From positions 186,001 to 250,000 of the forward strand of contig NZ_BAAAYO010000014.1 of NCBI RefSeq assembly GCF_039536325.1: DNA of 64,000 bases, given 5' to 3'. This document shows, piece after piece, positions 16,019-23,876 of the stretch. Position numbers and translations under genes: made by a program. The stretch is from Paenibacillus_AB hodogayensis. Its GTDB lineage: Bacteria > Bacillota > Bacilli > Paenibacillales > NBRC-103111. The notes below the pieces were generated by a model, which searched no databases, was not told the DNA's origin, and worked only from the letters and a program-made list of their open reading frames with translations. Within the stretch, counting starts at the first letter, position 1, and each line of letters starts with the position of its first letter.

Positions 16019-16855
16019 CTATGAAACGGGCGGTTCACTCACATAAATTTTGTTGTAGGCGGAAGGAGACATCCCGAATTTCTGTTGGAATACTCTGCTG
16101 AAGTAGAGCGGATTGGCATAACCGACACTTGCCGCAACATCGCGAATGGGAAATTTGCCTGCCTTCAGCAGTTCACGCGCTTTTTCCATCCGATAATGAA
16201 TCACGTAATCAATCGGCCGGAATCCGGTGTACTTATGAAAATAATACGAGAAGCGCTTCGGACTCATTGCGTGTAGCTCTGCCAATTCGCTGAGTGTCAG
16301 CGTGTTCATGTAATGCCCGTTCACGTAGGCAACGGCATCTTCTATCACCTTTTTGGCAGATGGACTGGCGCTTTCTTGGCGTTGGCAGCCCGCCAGCACC
16401 TGATGCATAATGCTTAAAAAAATTTGCTTGGCGCGAAGCTTTGCAATTCCCCCGGCAGCATGATTGTTCTGATGCAGCATATCCAGCCATTCCAGCATGC
16501 CCGGAATCGCCCCCGGCTCCAGCACGAAATGGCGGTCGCAAAGATGTTCGCCGCCGACATCGCCCGACTTGTTCAGGCTATAAAATAATAAATCGTATTT
16601 GAATGGGGAAAGCCCTGTAGCCTGCCATTCCAAGTGCATATCCGGCGCAGCATGAAAGACGGATCCGGGCCGCATGTAATAGTCAGAGCCGTTCGCACGT
16701 ATTCTGGCCTCTCCGGCAATCGTAATCAAAAATCCATGCTTTACCGTCCTGAATTCACGCAATCCGCTTTTGGGTTGAATGACGAACCGGTAAACTCCCT
16801 CTATATCGCGGGAACCATTAGCCAACACCGCCGCTAATTCATCCACATCTATCAT
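16019..16855 (-). CDS. AraC-family regulator with cupin sensor domain
   Basis: 278 residues from ATG 16855; a GTG at 16918 would add 21 residues. The N-terminal half is a cupin-like sensor (about 40-130, with TIAGEARIRANGSDYYMRPG). The C-terminal 100 residues are the double helix-turn-helix AraC domain (LTLSELAELHAMSPKRFSYY, then IRDVAASVGYANPLYFSRVF). The start is uncertain because the upstream DNA is the remnant of another gene (16905-17133), which may have replaced the original promoter and N-terminus. Same strand as the Fur-controlled reductase gene, but about 220 bp and a Fur promoter lie between, so it is a separate unit. Targets unknown. Confidence 0.88.
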   Translation of the reverse strand: MIDVDELAAVLANGSRDIEGVYRFVIQPKSGLREFRTVKHGFLITIAGEARIRANGSDYYMRPGSVFHAAPDMHLEWQATGLSPFKYDLLFYSLNKSGDVGGEHLCDRHFVLEPGAIPGMLEWLDMLHQNNHAAGGIAKLRAKQIFLSIMHQVLAGCQRQESASPSAKKVIEDAVAYVNGHYMNTLTLSELAELHAMSPKRFSYYFHKYTGFRPIDYVIHYRMEKARELLKAGKFPIRDVAASVGYANPLYFSRVFQQKFGMSPSAYNKIYVSEPPVS

Positions 16856-16904
16856 TGCATTCGCCTGCCCCTGCCAAAAATTGTACATCTGGCTGCTTTC
16901 ATAA

Positions 16905-17133
16905 AAATTTCGCCACACTTCTCCCCTGTCATTTTAGCAAATTCCGGCTCAGGATGCCTCTTGATCCAGAGACCGATAGCCGGCGGATTCCAAGTATCCC
17001 GCTCATAGCTCTGCTGCTCTACTTCCCATTGATGGCGCGCGGCATTACGGTCAGGCAGCAGTCGTGTTAGATGCGGCATATAAGCCAGCTGCGGCTTAGT
17101 GTCTTTAAAAAGAATGCTGCCCCTTAAACCCAT
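16905..17133 (-). pseudogene. Fragment of a second copy of the PD-(D/E)xK-like gene
   Basis: The minus-strand reading contains LTRLLPDRNAARHQWEVEQQ followed by SYERDTWNPPAIG. This aligns with LTRLLPDCEVARHQWEMVRQ and NYERDTWRPPAMS (residues about 234-266) of the intact gene at 10467-11933. Similarity is also plain at DNA level (about 16978-17100 against 11141-11270). Neither end of the gene is present and the nuclease core is missing. It is the scar of a paralogue, between the AraC gene and a terminator hairpin. Confidence 0.8.
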
Positions 17134-17153
17134 ATTATGGATTTTGGGGCAGC
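17105..17153 (-). terminator. Terminator of the collagen-like gene
   Basis: Perfect 8-bp stem GCTGCCCC/GGGGCAGC (17116-17123 with 17146-17153), followed on the minus strand by ATTCTTTTTAAAG. It lies about 40 nt past the stop of the collagen-like gene. Confidence 0.8.
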
Positions 17154-17189
17154 CTCCGTGCTCCGGCTATCAGTCTCTATTTCCCCCCT

Positions 17190-18629
17190 TTATGCGAATT
17201 GCGTGATAGCAAGGTGTGCTGAAACAGGTCTTGTTCCTCCAGCAAGAGGAGTAATAGTTAATGCCGTAGAATTGCCAACAGGATTTCGTACAGTAAGCAA
17301 TGAATTGATGACGGTTGTTTGGACAAGCGCTATTCCTACGATCTGAGAAGTGCCTGTTGCACGTCCAACCACTGTATAGGCCAGATCAGCGCTATTAAGA
17401 GTTAAAATCAATTGACCTGCTTCAGTCACACTCACCTGAAACAAGACCTGATAAGTTCCAATTGCAGATAAGTTAAACGTACTGGGACCTGTACGGGAAA
17501 TAGTCGTCCCACTAGTAGGTCCATTTTGCGGGAAACTTACGTCGGTACCAGGAGCGACTGTTGCTGAATTATCAAGAGGCATCAAGGCATAAAAATCTGC
17601 AAAACTTAACACTCCTCCTGCAGATCCGGTTGCTCCCGTTGATCCGGTTGCTCCGGCTGTTCCCGTTCCTCCCGTTGCCCCGGTTGCTCCCGTTGATCCA
17701 GCTGTTCCTGTCGCTCCCGTTCCTCCCGTTGCTCCGGCTGTTCCTGTTCCTCCTGTTGCTCCCGTTCCTCCCGTTGATCCGGCTGCTCCCGTTCCTCCGG
17801 TTGCTCCCGTTCCTCCCGTTACTCCCCTTGCTCCAGCTGTTCCCGTCACTCCCGTTCCTCCGGTTGCTCCCGTTCCTCCCGTTGCTCCCCTTGCTCCAGC
17901 TGTTCCCGTCACTCCCGTTGCTCCGGCTGCTCCCGTTCCTCCGGTCGCTCCCGTTCCTCCGGTTGCTCCGGTTGTTCCCGTTCCCGTTGCTCCGGTTGCT
18001 CCCGTTCCTCCCGTTGCTCCCCTTGCTCCAGCTGTTCCCGTCACTCCCGTTCCTCCGGTTGCTCCCGTTCCTCCCGTTGCTCCCCTTGCTCCAGCTGTTC
18101 CCGTCACTCCCGTTCCTCCGGTTGCTCCCGTTCCTCCTGTTGCTCCCCTTGCTCCAGCTGTTCCCGTCACTCCCGTTCCTCCGGTTGCTCCGGTTGTTCC
18201 CGTTCCCGTCGCTCCCGTTTCTCCCATCGCTCCAACAGGTCCGGGTACTCCTCGTGGCCCTCGCATCCCGGTAGGTCCTTGTTGTCCTTGATGTCCTTGG
18301 GGTCCTTCGGGTCCTTGAAGTCCTTTAAGTCCTTGGGGTCCTGCAGGTCCTTGAGGTCCTTGAGGTCCTTGAAGTCCTTCGGGTCCTGCAGGTCCTTGGG
18401 GTCCTTGGGGTCCCGTAGGACCGCCAGCAGGTCCCGCTGGTCCTTGGGGTCCTGTAGGTCCGGGAGGGCCAACAACCGTCGGAGTTGTAACGTTCACTTC
18501 AGGTGGAGGACATGAGACCTGCACAATTTTTTTTATGGCTTGCTGGCGACGCTTCTTTCTTTTTCCAGTCAAAGGGCAACTAATTACGGTTTTCTTCATA
18601 CACCGTTTCTTTTTTTTCATACAACCCAA
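17190..18629 (-). CDS. Collagen-like glycoprotein with BclA-type C-terminal domain
   Basis: About 479 residues. A very basic Lys/Arg/Cys-rich head (KKKKRCMKK, then KRKKRRQQ) is followed by some 290 residues of Gly-X-Y repeats: first GPQGP/GLQGP types, then GATGGTG/GVTGTAG types rich in Thr, a typical O-glycosylation substrate. The C-terminal 130 residues form a globular domain (FADFYALMPLDNSATVAPG, ending AHLAITQFA) of the BclA/C1q-like trimerisation type. Such proteins form hair-like filaments on the exosporium or spore surface. I prefer the TTG at 18629, 8 nt after GGGAGG; the GTG at 18638 overlaps that SD. There is one phase break (GPAGGPTGPQ) near the start of the repeat. Ends at a strong terminator; the promoter is probably in the 278-bp gap to nagA. 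Confidence 0.88.
   Translation of the reverse strand: MGCMKKKKRCMKKTVISCPLTGKRKKRRQQAIKKIVQVSCPPPEVNVTTPTVVGPPGPTGPQGPAGPAGGPTGPQGPQGPAGPEGLQGPQGPQGPAGPQGLKGLQGPEGPQGHQGQQGPTGMRGPRGVPGPVGAMGETGATGTGTTGATGGTGVTGTAGARGATGGTGATGGTGVTGTAGARGATGGTGATGGTGVTGTAGARGATGGTGATGATGTGTTGATGGTGATGGTGAAGATGVTGTAGARGATGGTGATGGTGVTGTAGARGVTGGTGATGGTGAAGSTGGTGATGGTGTAGATGGTGATGTAGSTGATGATGGTGTAGATGSTGATGSAGGVLSFADFYALMPLDNSATVAPGTDVSFPQNGPTSGTTISRTGPSTFNLSAIGTYQVLFQVSVTEAGQLILTLNSADLAYTVVGRATGTSQIVGIALVQTTVINSLLTVRNPVGNSTALTITPLAGGTRPVSAHLAITQFA
17630..18470 (-). repeat. Tandem 9-bp-based collagen repeat array
   Basis: DNA encoding the Gly-X-Y region. Units of 9 bp (such as GGAGCAACC and GGAACGGGA) are organised into longer blocks of about 63-72 bp that recur almost unchanged between 17,800 and 18,190. 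This is the expected substrate for slipped-strand length variation; the number of units may differ between strains. Confidence 0.85.
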
Positions 18630-18838
18630 TAACGACACCTCCCTATATTAGATGGTTCAGTGTACGTTATTTCTTTGTATTAGGCGTGGACTAAACACTA
18701 TTTTCAAACAATTGGGTTCTTGTCGATTTCCACCTTCGATGCCCAAAATTTCATCCTGAATTACCGTTGGGAAAAAACGGAACGGCGAAATTAACGAAAT
18801 CAAGTAAAATTCGCCCATCAAAAACTTTCTGAAATGAA

Positions 18839-18866
18839 AGAAGGAGCTGCATGTCGCAGCCCTTCG
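18839..18866 (-). terminator. Probable terminator of the deoR-nagA operon
   Basis: Hairpin with arms GAAGG-GCTGC and GCAGC-CTTC around ATGTC. On the minus strand it is followed by TTTCATTTC and lies about 50 nt past the nagA stop. The rest of 18639-18916 shows no gene. Confidence 0.6.
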
Positions 18867-18916
18867 TTTTGGAACAAATGTTGACTGGTCAGATTTATGG
18901 AGAAAGCTCTACCTCT

Positions 18917-20086
18917 CTATCTGGAGGACCCCACCGCCGCATAACGTATCTCCCCGCCGACCATCGTCCACTGCACCTCGAAGCGGTCATTCAATAGCGT
19001 CAGATCGGCGGCGCAGCCCGGCTCCAGACGTCCGGCCGGAAGACCGAGCAGCGAAGCCGGAGTAGTGGCCGCCATCGTCACCGCGTCCGCTAGCGAGATG
19101 CCCAGCTCCGTCGTCAGACGTAGAGCCTCGTTCATCGTGACCGTACTGGAGGCGAGCGTGCCGTCCGCCAGACGGGCAATCCCGTCCTGGACCGTGACGT
19201 CATGGCCGCCAAACCGGTAGTCGCCGTCTCCGAGCCCCATCGCCTGCAGCGCGTCGGTAATGAGCACCATCCCGCGCGGTCCTTTGATCCGGTGCATCAG
19301 CCGCACGATGGCCGGATGCAGGTGCACGCCGTCGACGATCGCCTGCAAGCTGACATGCGGCTCCTCGAACGCGGCGGCGATTAGGCCGGGGGCGCGGTGA
19401 TGGATCGGCGGCATCCCGTTGAAGCAATGCGTAACGTGACTGGCCCCGGCTTGGAACGCCCGGCTGGCCTCCTCGTACGTAGCGTCGGAATGCGCAAGCG
19501 CCACAATAATCCCCTTCTCTACCAAATAAGCGAGCAGCTCCATGCCGTTCGGCAGCTCGGGAGCCAGCGTCACCATTTTGACGAGCGGCCCGGCTTCCTG
19601 AAGAATGCGCTCCATCTCCGCGATATCCGGGTGCCGCAAATGCGCCTCATGCTGCATCCCCTTCCGCTTCGGGTTCAAATACGGCCCCTCCAGATGCAAC
19701 CCCGCGATGCGGGCACCGGCCTCCCGGCCGATCACGCCCTTTACGCTGCGGATCATCGCGAGCAGATCGTCGAGCGACGAGCTGACGGAAGTCGCCAGGA
19801 ACGATGTGCAGCCCGTCGCCGCGCACGCCCGGGATACCGCCTGTACGCTTTCCTCGGTGCCATCCATCATGTCGTAGCCTTCCGCGCCGTGAATATGCAC
19901 GTCCACCATGCCCGGTATGAGCAGCATGCCTTGGCCGTCGATATGCCGGACGTTCTCTTCCTGCACGGGCCCCTTCCCGGGCTCGATCCGTTCCACTACC
20001 CCGTCGCGAATCCACACCACAGCGGACGGAACCACTTGATCCGGCAGGACTATACGAGCATCGGTAATAACCGTTCGTTCGCTCAT
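18917..20086 (-). CDS. nagA: N-acetylglucosamine-6-phosphate deacetylase
   Basis: 389 residues. Removes acetate from GlcNAc-6-P to give GlcN-6-P, the committed step in recycling amino sugars from peptidoglycan or chitin. Amidohydrolase active-site residues are in place: HIHG (H64, H66), the metal-binding Glu of HLEGPY (E133), His in LAHSDAT (H199) and VTHCFN (H220), and the catalytic Asp of ITDALQAMG (D278). The start overlaps the stop of the DeoR gene by 4 nt (ATGA), so the two are co-translated. There is no nagB or transporter beside it. GC-rich, like the core genome. Confidence 0.95.
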   Translation of the reverse strand: MSERTVITDARIVLPDQVVPSAVVWIRDGVVERIEPGKGPVQEENVRHIDGQGMLLIPGMVDVHIHGAEGYDMMDGTEESVQAVSRACAATGCTSFLATSVSSSLDDLLAMIRSVKGVIGREAGARIAGLHLEGPYLNPKRKGMQHEAHLRHPDIAEMERILQEAGPLVKMVTLAPELPNGMELLAYLVEKGIIVALAHSDATYEEASRAFQAGASHVTHCFNGMPPIHHRAPGLIAAAFEEPHVSLQAIVDGVHLHPAIVRLMHRIKGPRGMVLITDALQAMGLGDGDYRFGGHDVTVQDGIARLADGTLASSTVTMNEALRLTTELGISLADAVTMAATTPASLLGLPAGRLEPGCAADLTLLNDRFEVQWTMVGGEIRYAAVGSSR

Positions 20087-20865
20087 GCTTCCCCCTCCTC
20101 TTCGCTGATGTCCCCGCAGATGACGACTTCGACTTCATGCCGGTCCAGCGCTTCCTGCATCTCCCCGGGCACGATCTTATCCGTGACCAGTACGTCCACC
20201 CATTCCAGCCCCAGCCGGAAGCCGGACATGGCAGCGAGCTTCGAGCTGTCTGCGACCGCGATGACCTGATCGGCCCTTCGGGCCATCTCCCTTTTCACGC
20301 GCGCGTCTTCCTCATAAGGATACATCAGACCGTCGGACACGATGGCGGAAACCCCGATAATCGCTTTGTCTGCACGGAGCTCGGACAGCTTCTCCAGCAC
20401 CGAAGGGCCGTACAATAGATGATGCTCCTTATGGAGATAGCCGCCGAGCATGTAAATCTGCACATGCGGTTTATCCATCAGAACGCCGACATTATCGATC
20501 GAGTGCGTGATGACGGTAACGCCCTTGGCTTCGATCCGCTCGGCAACCGCCTTAACTGTCGTCGCTACGTCAAGAATAACCGTCTCGTCGTCGCGGATCA
20601 TGCCCGCTGCCACTCGCCCGATGCGGCGCTTGGCTTCGGATTGCTCCGTGCTCCTCTCCCGGTAAGACGCGAACGGCTTGTTCAGCCTCGGCAAAGCGAT
20701 GCCTCCGTGCGTGCGAACGGCGGAACCGTCCTCCGTCAGCCGGACGATATCCCGCCGGGCCGTATCGCGCGAAACGCCCAGATGCCGGCAAATGTCCGGA
20801 ACGCTCATCGCGCGGTGCGATTTCAAGTAATCCAGAATGTAAAGCAGCCGTTCTTCCTGCAACAT
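20083..20865 (-). CDS. DeoR-family sugar-phosphate-responsive repressor
   Basis: 260 residues from ATG 20865 (SD GCGGGGG); an ATG at 20886 would add seven. The N-terminal DeoR helix-turn-helix (about 8-55: AMSVPDICRHLGVSRDTARR, then DIVRLTEDGSAVRTHGG) is followed by the DeoRC effector domain, which binds sugar phosphates (ADKAIIGVSAI, IAVADSSKLA). It is the first gene of the operon with nagA and probably represses it until an amino-sugar phosphate appears. Upstream lie several TAAGTAT-type direct repeats that may be its operator. Confidence 0.92.
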   Translation of the reverse strand: MLQEERLLYILDYLKSHRAMSVPDICRHLGVSRDTARRDIVRLTEDGSAVRTHGGIALPRLNKPFASYRERSTEQSEAKRRIGRVAAGMIRDDETVILDVATTVKAVAERIEAKGVTVITHSIDNVGVLMDKPHVQIYMLGGYLHKEHHLLYGPSVLEKLSELRADKAIIGVSAIVSDGLMYPYEEDARVKREMARRADQVIAVADSSKLAAMSGFRLGLEWVDVLVTDKIVPGEMQEALDRHEVEVVICGDISEEEGEA

Positions 20866-20886
20866 GACCGCATCCCCCGCTTTCAT

Positions 20887-20935
20887 AAGTATTTTATCAT
20901 AAGTAATAAGTATATTTAAGTATTTAATGCGTATT
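20887..20935 (-). promoter_or_regulatory. Repeated ATACTTA words before the DeoR gene
   Basis: Read on the minus strand, this AT-rich 50 bp has ATACTTA three times plus TTACTTA, next to the start of the operon. Direct repeats of this kind are typical DeoR operators. The role is inferred from position only. Confidence 0.4.
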
Positions 20936-20939
20936 TTCG

Positions 20940-20988
20940 CAAAAAAAGACCGCCTCTTGCCGCTTCAGAAATTGGCATAAGGCGATCT
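20940..20988 (-). terminator. Terminator of the ogt transcript
   Basis: On the minus strand a long stem begins with AGATCGCCT and closes with AGGCGGTCT, with one mismatch and an inner GCC/GGC pairing, followed by seven T. It lies about 145 nt past the stop of ogt and just before the DeoR operator region. Confidence 0.8.
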
Positions 20989-21131
20989 ATTCGTATTTTC
21001 TCAGTCATAGAAAGGAACCGCGGCTCCTTTCAACCCCACTGTCCCGGACAAAACGGACGACGCGGCTGATTAGGACCGGCACCGAAATGGGGTTTCCCCG
21101 CTCAAGCTCCTCTACACGTCTGAACGCAAGC

Positions 21132-21689
21132 TCAGAACAGGAACCGGGCATGGCCGCCATCCTCCACGCCTTCCACACCCTCCAGCTCCAGCAGCTTGCG
21201 CTTCATTGCCAGCCCGCCGCGAAAGCCTGTCAGCTTCCGGTTGGCGCCGACGATCCGGTGGCACGGCAGCATAACCGGGATCGGATTGGCCCCGTTGGCG
21301 GCGCCCACCGCCCGGACCGCTTGCGGCTTGCCGATCTCGGCGGCGATATCGCCGTAGGTGCGGATTTCCCCGTACGGCACTTTGCCGAGAGCCGTCCATA
21401 CTTGCTGTTGAAACGGCGTGCCGATCAAATCCAGCGGAATATGCCCGAAAGACTCGCGCTCTCCCGCAAAATAACCGCGCAGCCAGTCCACCGCCCCTGT
21501 CCGCTCCAGCGCTGGCGCATCTTCCCGCATCTCCGTACCCGGTGCGATCCGGTTGATCCACCCGCGCCAATGCTCCAATCCTTCATGCGGGAAGACGATC
21601 CGGCACAGCCCGCGCTCGGTAGACACAAGCAGCCACGAGCCGCCCTCCAGCTCCAGTCCGGCCCATTTCCATTCTGTCCTCACGATCAT
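21132..21689 (-). CDS. ogt: Methylated-DNA-[protein]-cysteine S-methyltransferase
   Basis: 185-residue suicide repair protein that takes alkyl groups from O6-alkylguanine in DNA. The acceptor cysteine is C143 in PCHRIVG. The family helix-turn-helix region (FQQQVWTALGKVPYGEIRTY, about 93-112) and the ANGANPIP segment are present. I start at ATG 21689 behind AAGGAAAGG; the longer frame has no SD. The short N-terminal ribonuclease-like domain is kept, so it is the Ogt/AdaB type without the Ada regulatory domain. Monocistronic, with a terminator downstream. Confidence 0.94.
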   Translation of the reverse strand: MIVRTEWKWAGLELEGGSWLLVSTERGLCRIVFPHEGLEHWRGWINRIAPGTEMREDAPALERTGAVDWLRGYFAGERESFGHIPLDLIGTPFQQQVWTALGKVPYGEIRTYGDIAAEIGKPQAVRAVGAANGANPIPVMLPCHRIVGANRKLTGFRGGLAMKRKLLELEGVEGVEDGGHARFLF

Positions 21690-21825
21690 CAGCCTTTCCT
21701 TATATCGCCGTGCGCGGCAAGCGCCAGGTGTCGCTCCCCTACTTACATGCCGCCATATGTCTTGATTATAACCCAGCCGCGCGGTCTTATCCCAGCCTCC
21801 GCCATGGCCGCCGCTGCCGGCATAC

Positions 21826-21948
21826 AAAAAAAAGTAACCCTCAGCTACGGGCTGAGGGCCAAAGTTTATATGAAAAAAAGGGGGTCGAGTTCTATTATAG
21901 GCTTGGTTTGTTAACGCTGTATCAAATTAAGATTTCCATTGTGTTACA
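21826..21948. repeat. Copy A of a 120-bp intergenic element
   Basis: This sequence recurs in the same orientation at 27596-27717, with nearly complete identity over AAAGTTTATATGAAAAAA, GGGGGTCGAGTTCTATTATA and GTTTGTTAAC, and the distal 49 bp aligning without gaps. The two copies bracket the sugar-uptake operon. The gap 21690-22175 holds this element, the promoter region and leader of the lipoprotein gene, and no other gene. Confidence 0.85.
21827..21888 (-). ncRNA. Candidate C-rich small RNA, copy A
   Basis: On the minus strand a perfect -10 box TATAAT (21899-21894) is followed after about 6 nt by GAACTCGACCCCC and a T-run. Next comes a stem CCCTCAGC/GCTGAGGG (21851-21858 with 21838-21845) and then TTACTTTTTTTT. 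That is a complete 60-nt transcription unit with its own terminator and no reading frame. The single-stranded CCCCCTTTTTT could pair with AAAAAGGGGG-like ribosome binding sites, as known for C-rich Gram-positive small RNAs such as FsrA and RoxS. Weak point: no good -35 box, so an activator may be needed. Conservation in copy B supports function. Confidence 0.5.
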
Positions 21949-22017
21949 AAAAAAATCATTCTCGTTCGAAGTTGATTTTTGACTATCCAAAATCAATATT
22001 TATCCATTGCGCCAAAA

Positions 22018-22031
22018 TGTAAACGTATACA
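22018..22031. promoter_or_regulatory. LacI/CcpA-type operator before the sugar-uptake operon
   Basis: TGTAAACGTATACA is one base away from the symmetric cre consensus and lies 145 bp before the lipoprotein start, within a likely promoter (TACAAT overlaps its right end). Carbon-catabolite control by CcpA is the simplest reading; a local LacI protein is possible but none is encoded nearby. Confidence 0.5.
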
Positions 22032-22175
22032 ATAGATGAGAAAAACGGCTTTACACCGGTGCAAAGGAATCGTCGGTTCAAGTATCGGAGGTGTTCGGAG
22101 GGGGATTAAAGACCAAGGCAAGCGCATGTTAGGGCGGATCGGCCATTCCTAGACTACGAAACGGAGGTTGTCTGC

Positions 22176-23810
22176 ATGAACAAAAAAATAGCGACAGCAC
22201 TTTCAATGGGGTTGGTATTAACCGTTGCCGCAACGGCCTGCTCGTCCGGCAGCAAAGAGTCGAAAGATCCGGGTACTCCGTCCGGCGATAAAAAAGGGGC
22301 GCGCGTCAAGCTGAGCCTGTTCCATACGAATGCGGGCATTACGATTCCCGACGGTACGGATTTGAACAACAACCCGTGGATCAATATTGTCAAAGACAAA
22401 GCGAATGTCGACCTAGAGGTGGAGATTCCCCCCTACACCGATTTCCCGACGAAATTTAACCTGCTGCTCGCCTCGGGCAGCTTGCCTGATATCGTGCAGG
22501 GCTACGATCCGATCGCAGCCTACAAGGCGGCCCGGGACGGCGCCTTCATCGACTTGAAGCCCTACTATGATAAATCTCCTCTGCTGCAAAAGGTCGTTAC
22601 TCCGCAAATGATGGAGCTCGCCAAGGATACGGTCAGCGGCAAATATTGGCGCATCCCGATGGCCTATGACAAAGGACCGCAGGGACAGGGCGTCTTCGCC
22701 CGCTACGATCTGGTGCAAAAGTACAACGACGGCAAATGGCCGGAAACGATCGACGAATGGATCGAGCTGCTGCGGAAAATCAAGAAGGCGGTCCCCGACT
22801 CCATCCCGATGTCCAACCGGGTCATCGGCGACACGCTGTTCGGCTACGGCGGCGCGGTATTCTTCAATCTATTCGGAGCCGATCCTTACGGCTTCCGCAT
22901 CCAGAGCGGCAAGATCGTACCGAACGTGCTGCTGCCCGAATACAAGGCGGCGGTGGACGTGTATCGTCAGCTGTATGCCGAAGGCATCTTCGATCAGGAG
23001 TTCGCGACCAATACGAACGACAAATGGTTTCCGAAATGGAATTCCAAAAACGTGCTCTTCCAATGGAACAGCGCCGACCAGCTGCTGCCGGGCATCGTTC
23101 CCGTATCCGGTCAGGTCGGAACCGCGACAATGGCGCCGGAGGCGAGATTCGCCTTTGCCCCGGACCTGAAAACGTATCCTTCCGTCGTATCCGATCCGCG
23201 ATATGCCAAAGGCTTCCTGGGGACGCCGATCTCCGGTCACGGCATGTACGTGTCCTCGCAAAGCAAAAACCCGGATCGGGCGTTCCAGGTCATCGAGGCG
23301 TTCGCCTCCGACGAGCTGCGCGAAGCGGTCTTCTGGGGCAAGGAAGGCGACACTTATACGGTGCAGGCCGGCAAACGCGTGCCGATCGCCGACAAGCTCG
23401 GGGACCCGAATCGTACCTGGAGCCGGGTATACGCCCTGCTGTTCGGCTATACGGACGGTCAGGATGCGCAGCAGGCGCTGTATGAGCAGAAGGCCGGCGC
23501 GGACTACTTCAAATTGGCCAAGGACAGCATGAAGCAGCGCCAGACGGATGCGGAAGCGAACGGCTTGAACAGCCTGATCGGGTATGCGGCGCCGGACGAT
23601 GCGGCGAAGAAGACGTCCGAGATGAAGCAGGCGCTCAATAAATTCACGACCGAAGCGATCATGGGCAAAATTACGATGGACCAGTTCGATCAAGCCCGCA
23701 AAGATTGGGAAAAGCAGTACCGCACCCTCGTATACGGTCCGATGCAGGCGTATTTGGACGCCAACAAAGATTATTTGATCAAGCTCGGCGTGAAGCAAGC
23801 GGGCTGGTAA
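22176..23810 (+). CDS. Extracellular solute-binding lipoprotein, LplA/YtcQ family (CUT1)
   Basis: 544-residue sugar-binding lipoprotein anchored outside the membrane. Signal peptide with lipobox AATAC and lipidated C22; then a Ser/Gly/Lys linker and a large two-lobe binding fold. Length over 500 is typical of the LplA/YtcQ subgroup, which binds oligosaccharides. The ATG follows CGGAGGTTG. First gene of an operon with two permeases of the matching LplB/YtcP types and a beta-propeller gene. No ATPase is encoded here; in this family a shared MsmX-type ATPase usually energises several importers. Ligand not deducible; pectin, xylan or other plant oligosaccharides are common. Confidence 0.92.
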   Translation: MNKKIATALSMGLVLTVAATACSSGSKESKDPGTPSGDKKGARVKLSLFHTNAGITIPDGTDLNNNPWINIVKDKANVDLEVEIPPYTDFPTKFNLLLASGSLPDIVQGYDPIAAYKAARDGAFIDLKPYYDKSPLLQKVVTPQMMELAKDTVSGKYWRIPMAYDKGPQGQGVFARYDLVQKYNDGKWPETIDEWIELLRKIKKAVPDSIPMSNRVIGDTLFGYGGAVFFNLFGADPYGFRIQSGKIVPNVLLPEYKAAVDVYRQLYAEGIFDQEFATNTNDKWFPKWNSKNVLFQWNSADQLLPGIVPVSGQVGTATMAPEARFAFAPDLKTYPSVVSDPRYAKGFLGTPISGHGMYVSSQSKNPDRAFQVIEAFASDELREAVFWGKEGDTYTVQAGKRVPIADKLGDPNRTWSRVYALLFGYTDGQDAQQALYEQKAGADYFKLAKDSMKQRQTDAEANGLNSLIGYAAPDDAAKKTSEMKQALNKFTTEAIMGKITMDQFDQARKDWEKQYRTLVYGPMQAYLDANKDYLIKLGVKQAGW

Positions 23811-23876
23811 GCCGACCCGGCGAACGATTCCCGGTCCCGCTTCGCGAATCCCGCAGTCAGGAGGAGGTGTCGGAAT

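Noticed and set aside
17561..18274. Leu/Pro-rich 237-codon plus-strand frame
   Set aside because: A by-product of the collagen repeat read backwards.
17640..18470. Possible CRISPR array
   Set aside because: Repeats are contiguous 9-bp coding units in frame with Gly-X-Y; there are no unique spacers.
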